Shown one piece after another: positions 8,685 through 16,649 of a stretch of 44,695 nt of DNA. The stretch comes from Alkalibacter mobilis (GTDB lineage: Bacteria; Bacillota; Clostridia; Eubacteriales; Alkalibacteraceae): positions 1 to 44,695 of the forward strand of contig NZ_JADNRK010000017.1 in NCBI RefSeq assembly GCF_015594845.1. The letters run 5' to 3'. Within the stretch, counting starts at the first letter, position 1. Every line of letters begins with the position of its first letter. A model generated the notes under the pieces. That model was not told where the DNA came from. It made no database searches and saw nothing but the letters and a program-made list of their open reading frames with translations. The position numbers were made by a program, and so were the translations under genes.

Positions 8685-9575
8685 TCAGTCAATTTTTTCA
8701 TGAAAAAATAATTTAGTGAATAATTCTCTTGCCGGATTTTGATTATTTTGATGCCATGCTAATGTCAAATAAGGCTCAAAGTTTGCATCTATACTTAAAA
8801 ATTTAATATTCGGGTTTTGTCGCAAAGCATTTCTACTATCGAGAATAGCTACACCTAATCCTGATTCAACCATTAGCATAACAGTTTGTATTGAAGGAGC
8901 GTACTGGATCCTCGGTGTAAAACCTCGTGTTCTGCATTCATCGATTATTAATTTCGAAGATTCTTCAGAGTCTTCGACAGAGTCTATAATCAAGGTCTCA
9001 TTTTTTATATCATATAATTTTACACTTTCATGAGATGCAAGCGGATGACTTCGTATAACTGCTAAATTATCTTTATTTGTTTCATCAATTATTCTGTATT
9101 GTATGTTAGTTCTATTTTTAATGTCAAAATATAAAGTTATTGCAATATCTAGCTTTCCATTATATAAGCGATCCACTAACCCCTTAAAACTGTAGTTTCT
9201 CAGAACAACATTCAAGTCAGGATAATACTTGTTTAAATATTGCAAAGCATCCGGAAATAAGTCCCCAACATACTCTCCATCAAGAATTCCGATATTCAAA
9301 TCCCCGGACATGCCTTTATGGGTATTTTGAGCTTTTGCTACTGCCAGATTATACTCATCATAGATTTTTTGAAATGCCTCGACTAATACGCTACCTGCAG
9401 GCGTCAATTTCACTTCGCGATTACTTCTGATAAATAGTTCTAAATCCAACTCTTTTTCCATGACATTAATTTGGCGGCTTAAAGCTGGTTGGCTAATATA
9501 TAACTGATCCGCTGCTTGTGAAAAATTCAAGTATTTTGCCACCGTCAAAAAATATTTGATGTATGTTAAGTTCAT
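8685..9575 (-). CDS. LysR-family transcriptional regulator
   Basis: 296 residues with an N-terminal winged helix-turn-helix (about 1-60; FSQAADQLYISQPALSRQINVMEKEL) and a LysR substrate-binding domain (about 90-290). It is the last minus-strand gene of the catabolic island and is separated from the methyltransferase operon upstream by a terminator at 9661-9705, so it may have its own promoter. LysR proteins usually control adjacent genes in response to a pathway compound; the corrinoid methyltransferase operon is the obvious target, by inference. Confidence 0.93.
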   Translation of the reverse strand: MNLTYIKYFLTVAKYLNFSQAADQLYISQPALSRQINVMEKELDLELFIRSNREVKLTPAGSVLVEAFQKIYDEYNLAVAKAQNTHKGMSGDLNIGILDGEYVGDLFPDALQYLNKYYPDLNVVLRNYSFKGLVDRLYNGKLDIAITLYFDIKNRTNIQYRIIDETNKDNLAVIRSHPLASHESVKLYDIKNETLIIDSVEDSEESSKLIIDECRTRGFTPRIQYAPSIQTVMLMVESGLGVAILDSRNALRQNPNIKFLSIDANFEPYLTLAWHQNNQNPARELFTKLFFHEKID

Positions 9576-9660
9576 GTTAGCCCCCCTTCGATCTTTTATG
9601 TAAATCTCATAATCATTATACTTCTTTTTTACAATTAATCACACCTGTTTTGAAAATTGA

Positions 9661-9705
9661 AAAGCTGAAATATTCCATTCAGTATCATTGGGATATTCCA
9701 GCCTT
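9661..9705 (-). terminator. Terminator of the corrinoid methyltransferase operon
   Basis: On the - strand an imperfect stem (AAGGCTGGAATATCC with GGAATATTTCAGCTTT) lies just after the stop of the last gene and ends in a short T-rich stretch. Confidence 0.65.
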
Positions 9706-9710
9706 CACTG

Positions 9711-10517
9711 TTATTTTTTTTTACTAAAACTATCTTTTGCAGCATTAGTGTACTTCCTACAAAATCGATCTTTCCCCAACAACAAATCAGTTGCATACAA
9801 GGATTCAATCAATTCCACATCTGATGGATTCACAACTGCACTATCCATCCCAAATGCCCTAGCTAATGTCAAAAAAGTTCTGTTAATTAAACTCCTATTT
9901 GGAAGTCCAAAAGAGATATTACTCAGACCTCCAGCGATATGGGCATCCGGATAAGCAGAACGTATTTCTCTGATGCAATCAAAGGCTATATTTCCCGCGC
10001 TCTGATCTGTTCCCACGGCCATAATCAACGGATCGATAAATACTTTGTCATCATCGATTTCTTTTTTATGAGTTTCCTTAAAGATGACTTCGAGAGCTTG
10101 CATTCGTTCATCTATAGTTTTAGGCATTCCAGATTTCGATTCATCCAATGCCAATGCAATAACTTCACAGTTTTTTTCTTTAATAAAAGGCAGAAAATCA
10201 TCTAGTCGTTCCATATCAGCATTGATTGAATTGATCATTGGTATTTCTCTAACTATTTCAAGGGCAGCTTTTATTGCACTTGGTGTTGAACTATCGATAC
10301 ATATCGGGGTATCCACAACAGATTGTACCGTTTCAATCAACCATATCAAGTCTTCTGTTTCTCTATCTGGATCCGTCCCAGCATTGATATCCAAATAGTC
10401 TGCACCTGATTCAGCTTGCGACTTTGCAATATCCATTATGTATAATTCATTTCGCTCTATTACGGCTTCTTTTATCTTTTTCCTAGTTCCATTTATTTTT
10501 TCTCCAATAAAAATCAT
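9711..10517 (-). CDS. Methyltetrahydrofolate:corrinoid methyltransferase-type protein (pterin-binding)
   Basis: 268 residues of the pterin-binding TIM-barrel family (AcsE/MetH/MtvA-like). It starts MIFIGEKINGTRKKI, typical of the group, and has ESGADYLDINAGTD, TPICIDSSTPSAIKAAL, MINSINAD and AGGLSNISFGLPNR, the strands that hold the pterin. The usual role is to pass a methyl group between a corrinoid protein and tetrahydrofolate. It follows the URO-D-type methyltransferase by 11 nt in an operon laid out like mtvC-mtvB-mtvA of O-demethylating acetogens. I infer that it delivers methyl groups to tetrahydrofolate for the Wood-Ljungdahl or one-carbon pathway. Confidence 0.88.
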   Translation of the reverse strand: MIFIGEKINGTRKKIKEAVIERNELYIMDIAKSQAESGADYLDINAGTDPDRETEDLIWLIETVQSVVDTPICIDSSTPSAIKAALEIVREIPMINSINADMERLDDFLPFIKEKNCEVIALALDESKSGMPKTIDERMQALEVIFKETHKKEIDDDKVFIDPLIMAVGTDQSAGNIAFDCIREIRSAYPDAHIAGGLSNISFGLPNRSLINRTFLTLARAFGMDSAVVNPSDVELIESLYATDLLLGKDRFCRKYTNAAKDSFSKKK

Positions 10518-10528
10518 ATTGCAATCTC

Positions 10529-11656
10529 CTATTTGTATTCTGCTGCAGTTTTGATCATTGCAACCATATTTTCAAATTTTGCATTTGCTGGAGCATCGCA
10601 ACCAGATGTAATAATAGTGCCTTTAATACCAACATCATCTATTAGTTTCTTGACATAGTCACTCACTTTATCCGCACTTGCAGTAGACAAAAGAGGTGCC
10701 GGCACATCACCCATAAATGCAACGTGATCTCCCAACAGCTTTCTGGCTCTTCTCAAATCTGTCATACCATCCGTATTCAATACACATGATTTAGCAGGCA
10801 TCTCCAAAAATCTTTCAATATCTCTATCCCAATTTTGATCCAAATGGAATACAGGTATAAAACCTTTGTCCAACATGGCTAAAGCCATTTCTTTCATATA
10901 AGGCCATACTAGCTTATCCCATATCTTTGGAGAAACAAGACCTGAAGCTCCACGCCATCCACCGACCCAAGCACCTATTGCATTTGCGTTTGTAAGCATA
11001 TTAATAGAATTTTCAATTACCTTAGGTAGCATTACATCTTGAGCCTCTTTTATTTTATCCGCTATCTTGTAGCAATCCATAAAAAACTTAGGCATACTCC
11101 TAGCCCCTGATAATATTTCAAAAGGTGGTGCTGTTGCAATCTCAGAAACAAGTGGAAAACCATTCTCAATAAAGGCTTTCGACTGTTGTGGTCCTTCCTC
11201 TGAAATATATTGCATAAATTGTTTAACTTCTTCCATATCAATAACTTTAGGCAATACCATTTCTCGAAATGCTTCAAATCCATTTTCTATAATAAAATCG
11301 TAGGTCTCCCTATCTATAACAGGTTTTTCATCTATCTGCCACAAGTCATCATCTGGAAGCTCTCTTCCTGGAATTTTTACTTTTGCCAGCCACATTGTTG
11401 TTAGAATAACGTGCATCATACCTGGATATGGCGTATTTAAAAAATCAATAGGGGCTTCGTTATCTACCAGTTTTATATAATCGATATAAGCTTGAAATCC
11501 TTTTTTAGTATCAGTAATATAATCTTTCATCAACATGCCCATATGGTTTGCAGGTGTTGCTGGCCCACCATATGCAGTCCCTGCGCTAACATTTTCAAAT
11601 TTAATTATGCTTTTATATTTGGCAACCTTTTCATCATAAGTCAATATGCTACTCAT
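10529..11656 (-). CDS. URO-D-superfamily corrinoid methyltransferase (MtvB-like)
   Basis: 375 residues of the uroporphyrinogen decarboxylase / MtaA-MtbA superfamily. A real HemE is unlikely because no haem genes are near and the neighbours are a corrinoid protein (4-bp ATGA overlap upstream) and a pterin methyltransferase (11 nt downstream). In the MtaA group zinc is held by an HxC and a later Cys; here the equivalents read FHLDQNW (about 293-299) and SGCDAP near residue 352, so the second Cys is kept and the first pair is HxD. It probably moves a methyl group from an unknown methyl donor, perhaps a methoxylated aromatic, to the corrinoid protein. The substrate is not shown by the sequence. 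Confidence 0.85.
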   Translation of the reverse strand: MSSILTYDEKVAKYKSIIKFENVSAGTAYGGPATPANHMGMLMKDYITDTKKGFQAYIDYIKLVDNEAPIDFLNTPYPGMMHVILTTMWLAKVKIPGRELPDDDLWQIDEKPVIDRETYDFIIENGFEAFREMVLPKVIDMEEVKQFMQYISEEGPQQSKAFIENGFPLVSEIATAPPFEILSGARSMPKFFMDCYKIADKIKEAQDVMLPKVIENSINMLTNANAIGAWVGGWRGASGLVSPKIWDKLVWPYMKEMALAMLDKGFIPVFHLDQNWDRDIERFLEMPAKSCVLNTDGMTDLRRARKLLGDHVAFMGDVPAPLLSTASADKVSDYVKKLIDDVGIKGTIITSGCDAPANAKFENMVAMIKTAAEYK

Positions 11657-12279
11657 AATTCCATCAGCTCCTTTGCTATTGTGACTGCTTCTTGGGCGTC
11701 CTTGCCGAACTTGTCTGCTCCAGAATAATCTACAACGCTTTGATCGACTGGACCTCCACCTATAATTATTTTCACATTCTCTCTCAATCCTGCTTCGGTT
11801 ACCGCTTCTACGGTTTCTTTGATTGCATCATAACAGGTTGTCAGAAGACAAGAAAGAGCCAATACTTTAGCATTTGGATTCTCTTTAAGCGCTTGAACAA
11901 ATATCTCTGGTTTCGCATCTACTCCAACATCAATTACTTCAAAATTACCAGCGCTGAGCATCGCGTATACTAAATCTTTTCCAATATCATGGATATCTCC
12001 ATCAACCGTTCCCAAAACTACTGTTCCTAAAGTCTCGCCGTCCTCACTCGAAAAATATGGCTTGATTACTTCATTTACCTCTTTAAAAATATTTCCAGCC
12101 ATCATTAAATCTGAAACGTAATATTCTCCTTCTTGAAACCTCTTTCCAACTTCGTTCATACCATCCTGACACTCTGCAAAAATCTCCGTAGGTGACTTTC
12201 CGTCATTCAATTGCTTTTCAACTTCCACTAGAACTTTTTCATCCTCAAGATCTGCAATTAATTGTAAAATAATGCTCAT
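11653..12279 (-). CDS. Corrinoid (B12-binding) methyl carrier protein
   Basis: 208 residues with the two-part design of MtaC/MtbC/MtvC proteins: a helical cap domain (about 1-90) and a Rossmann B12 domain (about 90-205). The DGDIHDIGKDLV motif at about 105 supplies the base-off cobalt ligand His; later SCLLTTCYDAIKET and IIIGGGPVD fit the nucleotide tail pocket. It shuttles methyl groups between the URO-D-type methyltransferase and the pterin methyltransferase encoded right after it, with which it overlaps by 4 bp. GAGGAGG precedes the start. No corrinoid-activating ferredoxin protein (RamA/RACo type) is in the window. Confidence 0.95.
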   Translation of the reverse strand: MSIILQLIADLEDEKVLVEVEKQLNDGKSPTEIFAECQDGMNEVGKRFQEGEYYVSDLMMAGNIFKEVNEVIKPYFSSEDGETLGTVVLGTVDGDIHDIGKDLVYAMLSAGNFEVIDVGVDAKPEIFVQALKENPNAKVLALSCLLTTCYDAIKETVEAVTEAGLRENVKIIIGGGPVDQSVVDYSGADKFGKDAQEAVTIAKELMEL

Positions 12280-12335
12280 ATAAATACCTCCTCATTTTTT
12301 ATATAAATGGAATGATTAAGCAAACCATCCAATTA

Positions 12336-12755
12336 TTATTGGTTTTCGTGATCATGGATTTTGTTCTGATCAATGGTTTTAACGGTAATTGCTACTTGGT
12401 TCTTCAATGCAATTGCTTTACTACATTTTTCAATCACCTTTACAGACGTTTCACTGCTTATATTATTTATTATGGAATTTACAATTATGTCTATTCTCTG
12501 GTAACTATTGACTCCATCGTACACAACATCTGCTGGCAACTCTCTTTTGTATATGTTCACTTTTATGAAGTCCTTACCTACACCTGTAAATATTGCTTTT
12601 ATATGTCCTATATGACATTTGTTAGAATCACATACTTGATTAGCATAACAATTAAAAATTTGTTCTAATAACTCTGACCAGTTAGCTAATTCTTCTCTAG
12701 TTGTCTTTTCTAGTGAAATATTCATCACCGTCGCTTTAAAATCATCTTGATACAA
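12336..12755 (-). CDS. Hypothetical Cys/His-rich protein of the corrinoid operon
   Basis: 139 residues; I do not recognise a family. A cluster of possible metal ligands stands out: C36, C42, C47, H48 and H51 (CYANQVCDSNKCHIGH), and the C-terminus ends HDHENQ. The rest is mixed alpha/beta with no signal peptide or membrane segment. It lies 2 nt after the G3E GTPase gene and 56 nt before the corrinoid protein, so it is almost certainly part of the same operon. A metal-handling or activation role with the GTPase is an inference from motif and position only. Confidence 0.75.
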   Translation of the reverse strand: MYQDDFKATVMNISLEKTTREELANWSELLEQIFNCYANQVCDSNKCHIGHIKAIFTGVGKDFIKVNIYKRELPADVVYDGVNSYQRIDIIVNSIINNISSETSVKVIEKCSKAIALKNQVAITVKTIDQNKIHDHENQ

Positions 12756-12757
12756 TT

Positions 12758-13354
12758 TCAGATCAGTCCTTCCAAAGTTTTTTTCACCTGCTGATTCACT
12801 AAGTTTGGTGTAACGATTTCAATAATCTCAACATTGGGATTGTTGATTTTTATCAATTCGTATGCTTTCTTTTTAGTTTTTTCGTCAGCATACTGCAGTT
12901 TATTTAAGAGAACAAAATCAGCTTGTTTGATACTTGTTATGATCAGCGGGAAAATTACTTCTTCAAACATGTCAAATCTCGAAATATCAAATACAAAGTA
13001 ATTTTTAATTTCATTTCTATCCACACCATAATTTGATATAGCATTTAAAGCACTTTGTGGATCTGCCATTCCACTAGGTTCAATAAAAATCATATCCGGA
13101 TTATAATCATTTTCCAGTTGATTGATCGCATTTTCCAACCCTGCCGCCAAAGTGCAACAAACACAACCTCCAAACAATTCCCAAACATTAAACCCAAGTT
13201 GTTTCATGTACTGATTGTCGATCCCAATTTCTCCGATTTCATTAACTATAAGAGCAATCTTGGCGTTTCGTTTCAAGGTATATTCGATCAACTCTTTTAA
13301 GAAAGTTGTTTTCCCCGAACCTAGAAAGCCCGTAGCAATAATTATGCACTTCAT
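12758..13354 (-). CDS. G3E-family (CobW/COG0523-type) GTPase
   Basis: 198 residues from the ATG at 13354, which has AAAGGA 11 bases upstream; a GTG at 13363 is also possible. The P-loop GFLGSGKTT, the metal site GCVCC, the Walker B region FIEPSGMADP and NKLQYAD (base recognition) are all present. Family members are metal chaperones or insertases for zinc, cobalt, nickel or iron enzymes. This one is short and lacks the usual C-terminal CobW_C domain. As first gene of the corrinoid operon it may load metal into the methyltransferase or help keep the corrinoid active; this is inferred from context. Confidence 0.88.
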   Translation of the reverse strand: MKCIIIATGFLGSGKTTFLKELIEYTLKRNAKIALIVNEIGEIGIDNQYMKQLGFNVWELFGGCVCCTLAAGLENAINQLENDYNPDMIFIEPSGMADPQSALNAISNYGVDRNEIKNYFVFDISRFDMFEEVIFPLIITSIKQADFVLLNKLQYADEKTKKKAYELIKINNPNVEIIEIVTPNLVNQQVKKTLEGLI

Positions 13355-13363
13355 TACTTGCAC

Positions 13364-13678
13364 AATCCTTTCATAAGTAAATGTTATATTTTATATTTTT
13401 TTTTCAGATTTGAATGTTAATCAAAGTATAGAACAGGCATATTCAATTGTGAAATATCAGTTTTTAATCGCATTATGCAATATTGTTATTAATAACTTTT
13501 TCATATATATTAATGCAAATTTGTTATTATACATTTTTTTGTAAACGTTATACAATTTAAAAAACTTGATACACAACTAATAAAGATCATGCTAGTGCCG
13601 GCAACATGATCCAACTAAGAAGTTATCTTGTTTGTTTTTCAATGAGGAAAATATAAAGTTATGAAAGGAATGAATTAT
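13364..13678. promoter_or_regulatory. Divergent control region between corrinoid operon and symporter
   Basis: About 315 nt, very AT-rich, without a gene. Two symmetric elements are visible: a near-palindrome TTGTAAACGTTATACAA at 13539-13555, compatible with a LysR or cre-like operator, and an inverted repeat GATCATG (13585-13591) / CATGATC (13605-13611) that can form a hairpin in the symporter leader. I see no B12-box, so a cobalamin riboswitch is not supported. Confidence 0.5.
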
Positions 13679-15166
13679 ATGCAAATGGATGTTTTGCTTA
13701 TTGTATTGCTTTACGAAATTCTAACCATCGTTGGTGTTGGCTGGTATCTTTCGAAAAGAGAAAAAAATAACTTTTTGTCTTCTGAAGAAGAAGACAGCTT
13801 CATTCTTGCAGGACGTGGAATGAATACCACACAAGTCGGGGTCACCTTGGCACTAACCATGTTAGGTTCCGCACATATATGGGGCACTACAGCAAATGCT
13901 GCCTTTGTTGGCGCTACCGCAGTTTGGTTTGGTTTAGCCTGCACAGTCATGATGGTCGTGATTACGCAAATGACAGGGCCTTGGGTTAGAAAGCTGGGTA
14001 CTTCCACAACGCCTGAATTTATTGGATTGTTATACGGAAAAAAATCTCGAATTATAATTTCTTGCGTCATGGGACCTCTGATTTTTGGTTTATTGATGTT
14101 GGAGACACAAGTAATCGGTATCACTTTTGCAGCCATGACTGGATGGGACATCGGATTAGGTTGCTTGGTGGGAGGTATATTTGGGATTGGGTATGTATTA
14201 TTTGCAGGTATGAAAGAAGTGTCTTGGTTGAATATGATAAATGCTGCCTTGATGTATATTGCACTAATTCTAACAGCTGTCGCTTTATTCTTTGTACTTC
14301 CAGGTGGTTGGGACGCTGTTGCAAACCATTACACTTCAATGGATCAAGAGTACATGTTAAGCATTTTTGGAACTCCTGACATCTTATTCGCATTTGCTCT
14401 GCCTACTATTATCACTACAACTTTCTTCCAAGGAATTAGTCAAATGGGTTTGCATACAGCCATCGCTGCGAAAAATGCAACGACCGTTCGCAAGTCTTTG
14501 TTGATTGCAGGTCCCGTCAATGGTCTATTTTGTATAATACCTACATTGATTGGTTTGGCTGCCATGTCTATTCCTCAATTTGCCCAATTAGGTCCTGCTT
14601 TAGCATCTCCTGTTATGCTCGTATCGTTACTGCCTAAACCGTTAGTAATACTCCTGTTGGCAGGATTTTTAGGTGCCTTACTTTCAACGTTTGCAATGAC
14701 TTCTCTGGCTCCTGCAACAATCATTGTTAAAGATTTATACGTATCATTATACAAACCGAATGCATCCGAAAAAGAACAAACCAAGATGGTTCGTATAGCT
14801 ATATTAATTCTAAGCGTTATCGCCATTGCCGTAACTGTTTCCTTCCAACCCGATGTTATTACTGCAATTAATTGGATATTTAGTTGGATGATTCCTGTAT
14901 TTTCAATCAGCATAATTGGATTATTTTGGAAACGTTCAGAGGCAGCAGCTCTTATTACAATGTTCTTATGCTGGGCTTTAAATTGTTTATGGAGCATGAC
15001 GAGTTTTCCGACTATAATTGGTATGGATAACGTCCATGTTGCCATTATGTCCTTAATAGTTTCTGTTATTTCAGGAATTCTTCTAACATTTTTCTTGCCT
15101 GGAAAACCCGGATTTTTTAGCGAAAATGTACACAAAACTCAAGAAGTTGGAGGAAAAATCGCATGA
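13679..15166 (+). CDS. Sodium:solute symporter family (SSS) transporter
   Basis: 495 residues from the ATG at 13679, chosen because AAAGGA lies 9 bases upstream; ATG at 13661 is an alternative with a poorly spaced site. It has about 13 hydrophobic helices and the family pattern: an acidic loop with FILAGRGM, then LTMLGSAHIWGTTANAAF, and GFLGALLSTFAMTSLAPATIIVKDLY, typical of the SSS sodium-binding region. It should import a small organic solute with sodium. It is transcribed away from the corrinoid operon and is followed at once by two tiny membrane-protein genes. The substrate is likely the compound broken down by the neighbouring enzymes, by inference. Confidence 0.9.
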   Translation: MQMDVLLIVLLYEILTIVGVGWYLSKREKNNFLSSEEEDSFILAGRGMNTTQVGVTLALTMLGSAHIWGTTANAAFVGATAVWFGLACTVMMVVITQMTGPWVRKLGTSTTPEFIGLLYGKKSRIIISCVMGPLIFGLLMLETQVIGITFAAMTGWDIGLGCLVGGIFGIGYVLFAGMKEVSWLNMINAALMYIALILTAVALFFVLPGGWDAVANHYTSMDQEYMLSIFGTPDILFAFALPTIITTTFFQGISQMGLHTAIAAKNATTVRKSLLIAGPVNGLFCIIPTLIGLAAMSIPQFAQLGPALASPVMLVSLLPKPLVILLLAGFLGALLSTFAMTSLAPATIIVKDLYVSLYKPNASEKEQTKMVRIAILILSVIAIAVTVSFQPDVITAINWIFSWMIPVFSISIIGLFWKRSEAAALITMFLCWALNCLWSMTSFPTIIGMDNVHVAIMSLIVSVISGILLTFFLPGKPGFFSENVHKTQEVGGKIA

Positions 15167-15267
15167 TGTTCTGGAATATAGTAATCCCTTCGGTCGCTAT
15201 TTGTTTAGGAATAACTTTTGCTGGATATTTTCTTGCAAAGCTTTTCCAAAAAGACTTAGACAACTAA
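15163..15267 (+). CDS. Tiny single-helix membrane protein after the symporter
   Basis: 34 residues, starting MMFWNIVIPSVAICLGITF. The ATG overlaps the symporter stop as ATGA, a clear sign of translational coupling. One hydrophobic helix (about 4-26) is followed by a charged tail ending QKDLDN. Small accessory peptides are known beside SSS and NSS transporters; it may stabilise or tune the symporter. No motif gives a more exact role. Confidence 0.7.
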   Translation: MMFWNIVIPSVAICLGITFAGYFLAKLFQKDLDN

Positions 15268-15289
15268 TAAAATTTAAGGATGTGCTAAT

Positions 15290-15409
15290 ATGAGTGTATT
15301 GACTTGGATGTTAATTATCGTTTTGGGAATGTTTGTCTATGGCGCATTGGCAATCATTTTTGCTATCAAGGGTAAAAACCTTGATGATCAACTTTCAAAA
15401 ATCGACTAA
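15290..15409 (+). CDS. Second tiny membrane protein, likely symporter accessory peptide
   Basis: 39 residues, starting MSVLTWMLIIVLGMFVYGAL. AAGGA precedes the ATG by 12 bases. It has a single helix (about 3-26) and a short basic/acidic tail (KGKNLDDQLSKID). It lies 22 nt after the 34-residue gene and before a strong terminator, so symporter plus two peptides form one transcript. It resembles annotated symporter small accessory proteins in size and layout. Confidence 0.7.
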   Translation: MSVLTWMLIIVLGMFVYGALAIIFAIKGKNLDDQLSKID

Positions 15410-15443
15410 ATTGTATTACTGTGTTTATATGAAAATAGTCCAT

Positions 15444-15484
15444 AGAAAAATCAGTATCCTCGTAACTGGGGTACTGATTTTTCT
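15444..15484 (+). terminator. Terminator of the symporter operon
   Basis: A 16-bp stem (15444-15459 with 15469-15484) with the A-rich and T-rich arms of a two-way terminator; it lies 34 nt after the last small gene. Confidence 0.85.
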
Positions 15485-15591
15485 CTATAAAAATAAATGT
15501 TTTCAATTATAAAATAACTCAAAAGTTTACTTTGTAACAATAGTATATTTGATATAATAAATATCAGTCGTATCGAGTAGGAGTGAAGGGA

Positions 15592-16503
15592 ATGGACCGC
15601 AACAATTTACAAGATGTAAGTATTTACCAAATGCAACTATTTATAGTAGTCGCTGAAGAATTGAATTTTTCACGTGCTGCTGAAATTATGAATATCACAC
15701 AACCTACACTAAGCAAGAGAATCTCTACACTGGAGAATATGATAGATATGAAGCTCTTTAATCGAAAAAATCGTCCCATAGAGTTAACGCCCAGTGGAAA
15801 AATACTTTATGAATCTTGGAAAAAAATCTGTGAACAATTTCAAAAATCTTTAAACGAATCTAGAAAACTCACCGATAACATGCAGTCAAAGCTGAGAGTT
15901 GGGTGGTTTGATTCGGGAAATATGCTAGGCCCAATATCACTTGTCGGAAAGCAGTTGTCACGTACCTATGAAAATCTTTTTTTTGAGCAAAGCTATTCTT
16001 CATTTCTTGAGTGGCGAAGTTTAATATTAAACAATGTAATTGATATAATGGTTACGATAAAAATGGAAGAAGAACATTTGACCAAAGAATTTTCCTATGA
16101 TACTGTCTCTGTCTGTCCGAAGTTGGTATGTATGTTGGATGATAATCCATTAAGTCAGAAAGATAAAATAATTTATGAAGATCTTAAAGATCAAAAGTTT
16201 GTAATGCTGCCTATGGATATTTCCATTTATCATCAATATATTAATAAACTATGCCAAGAGCATGGTTTTATTCCTAAAGTAGCTCGATATGCACCAAATC
16301 CCAATTCCCTTATTAGTAATTTGCTGGGGGATGACGAAATTGTTGTTTGTGATAAATATCTAAGAGATATTGACAATCCAATTATCAAGTGTTTTGAATT
16401 GCCTAATACTTATAGTGGGCTCATAGTTGTATGGAAAACAGGAAAAGAAACCGAATATATTAGAGAGTTCATTACATTATTTAAAAAATATTTTGAAGAG
16501 TAG
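15592..16503 (+). CDS. LysR-family transcriptional regulator
   Basis: 303 residues from the ATG at 15592, which has AGGAG eight bases upstream; a GTG at 15583 is less likely. The helix-turn-helix is LNFSRAAEIMNITQPTLSKRISTLENMI (about 22-50), followed by a LysR effector-binding domain that is rather divergent (WFDSGNMLGPISL). It stands alone between two strong terminators, between the symporter group and the hydrolase/URO-D group. It is likely to control one or both. Confidence 0.92.
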   Translation: MDRNNLQDVSIYQMQLFIVVAEELNFSRAAEIMNITQPTLSKRISTLENMIDMKLFNRKNRPIELTPSGKILYESWKKICEQFQKSLNESRKLTDNMQSKLRVGWFDSGNMLGPISLVGKQLSRTYENLFFEQSYSSFLEWRSLILNNVIDIMVTIKMEEEHLTKEFSYDTVSVCPKLVCMLDDNPLSQKDKIIYEDLKDQKFVMLPMDISIYHQYINKLCQEHGFIPKVARYAPNPNSLISNLLGDDEIVVCDKYLRDIDNPIIKCFELPNTYSGLIVVWKTGKETEYIREFITLFKKYFEE

Positions 16504-16546
16504 AAGGCATTATAGTATTCCGATGTGGAATACTATAATGCCTTCT
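16502..16546 (+). terminator. Terminator of the LysR gene
   Basis: A perfect 20-bp stem (16502-16521 with 16527-16546), 5-nt loop, overlapping the LysR stop codon and followed by TT. Confidence 0.9.
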
Positions 16547-16588
16547 TTCAATTGTTCATATTAAAAAAGTAATGCTATACTTTATTTT

Positions 16589-16609
16589 AGAAAACGTTTT
16601 CTTTATAAT
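16589..16609 (+). promoter_or_regulatory. Promoter with an internal 14-bp palindrome
   Basis: AGAAAACGTTTTCT (16589-16602) is a perfect palindrome lying directly before a TATAAT (16604-16609), in the place where a repressor would block RNA polymerase. It resembles a catabolite-repression (cre) or LacI-type site but departs from the cre consensus at two conserved positions. It would control the PhlG-like and URO-D-type genes. Confidence 0.6.
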
Positions 16610-16649
16610 TTCTACTAACAATTAAAGAATTTAAAGCAGGAGGCAAATT

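Noticed and set aside
10529-11656. Call as uroporphyrinogen decarboxylase HemE
   Set aside because: Operon partners are a corrinoid protein and a pterin methyltransferase; no haem genes are near and the metal-site Cys is kept.
13364-13678. Cobalamin riboswitch before the corrinoid or symporter genes
   Set aside because: No B12-box or matching stems are visible; only simple inverted repeats.
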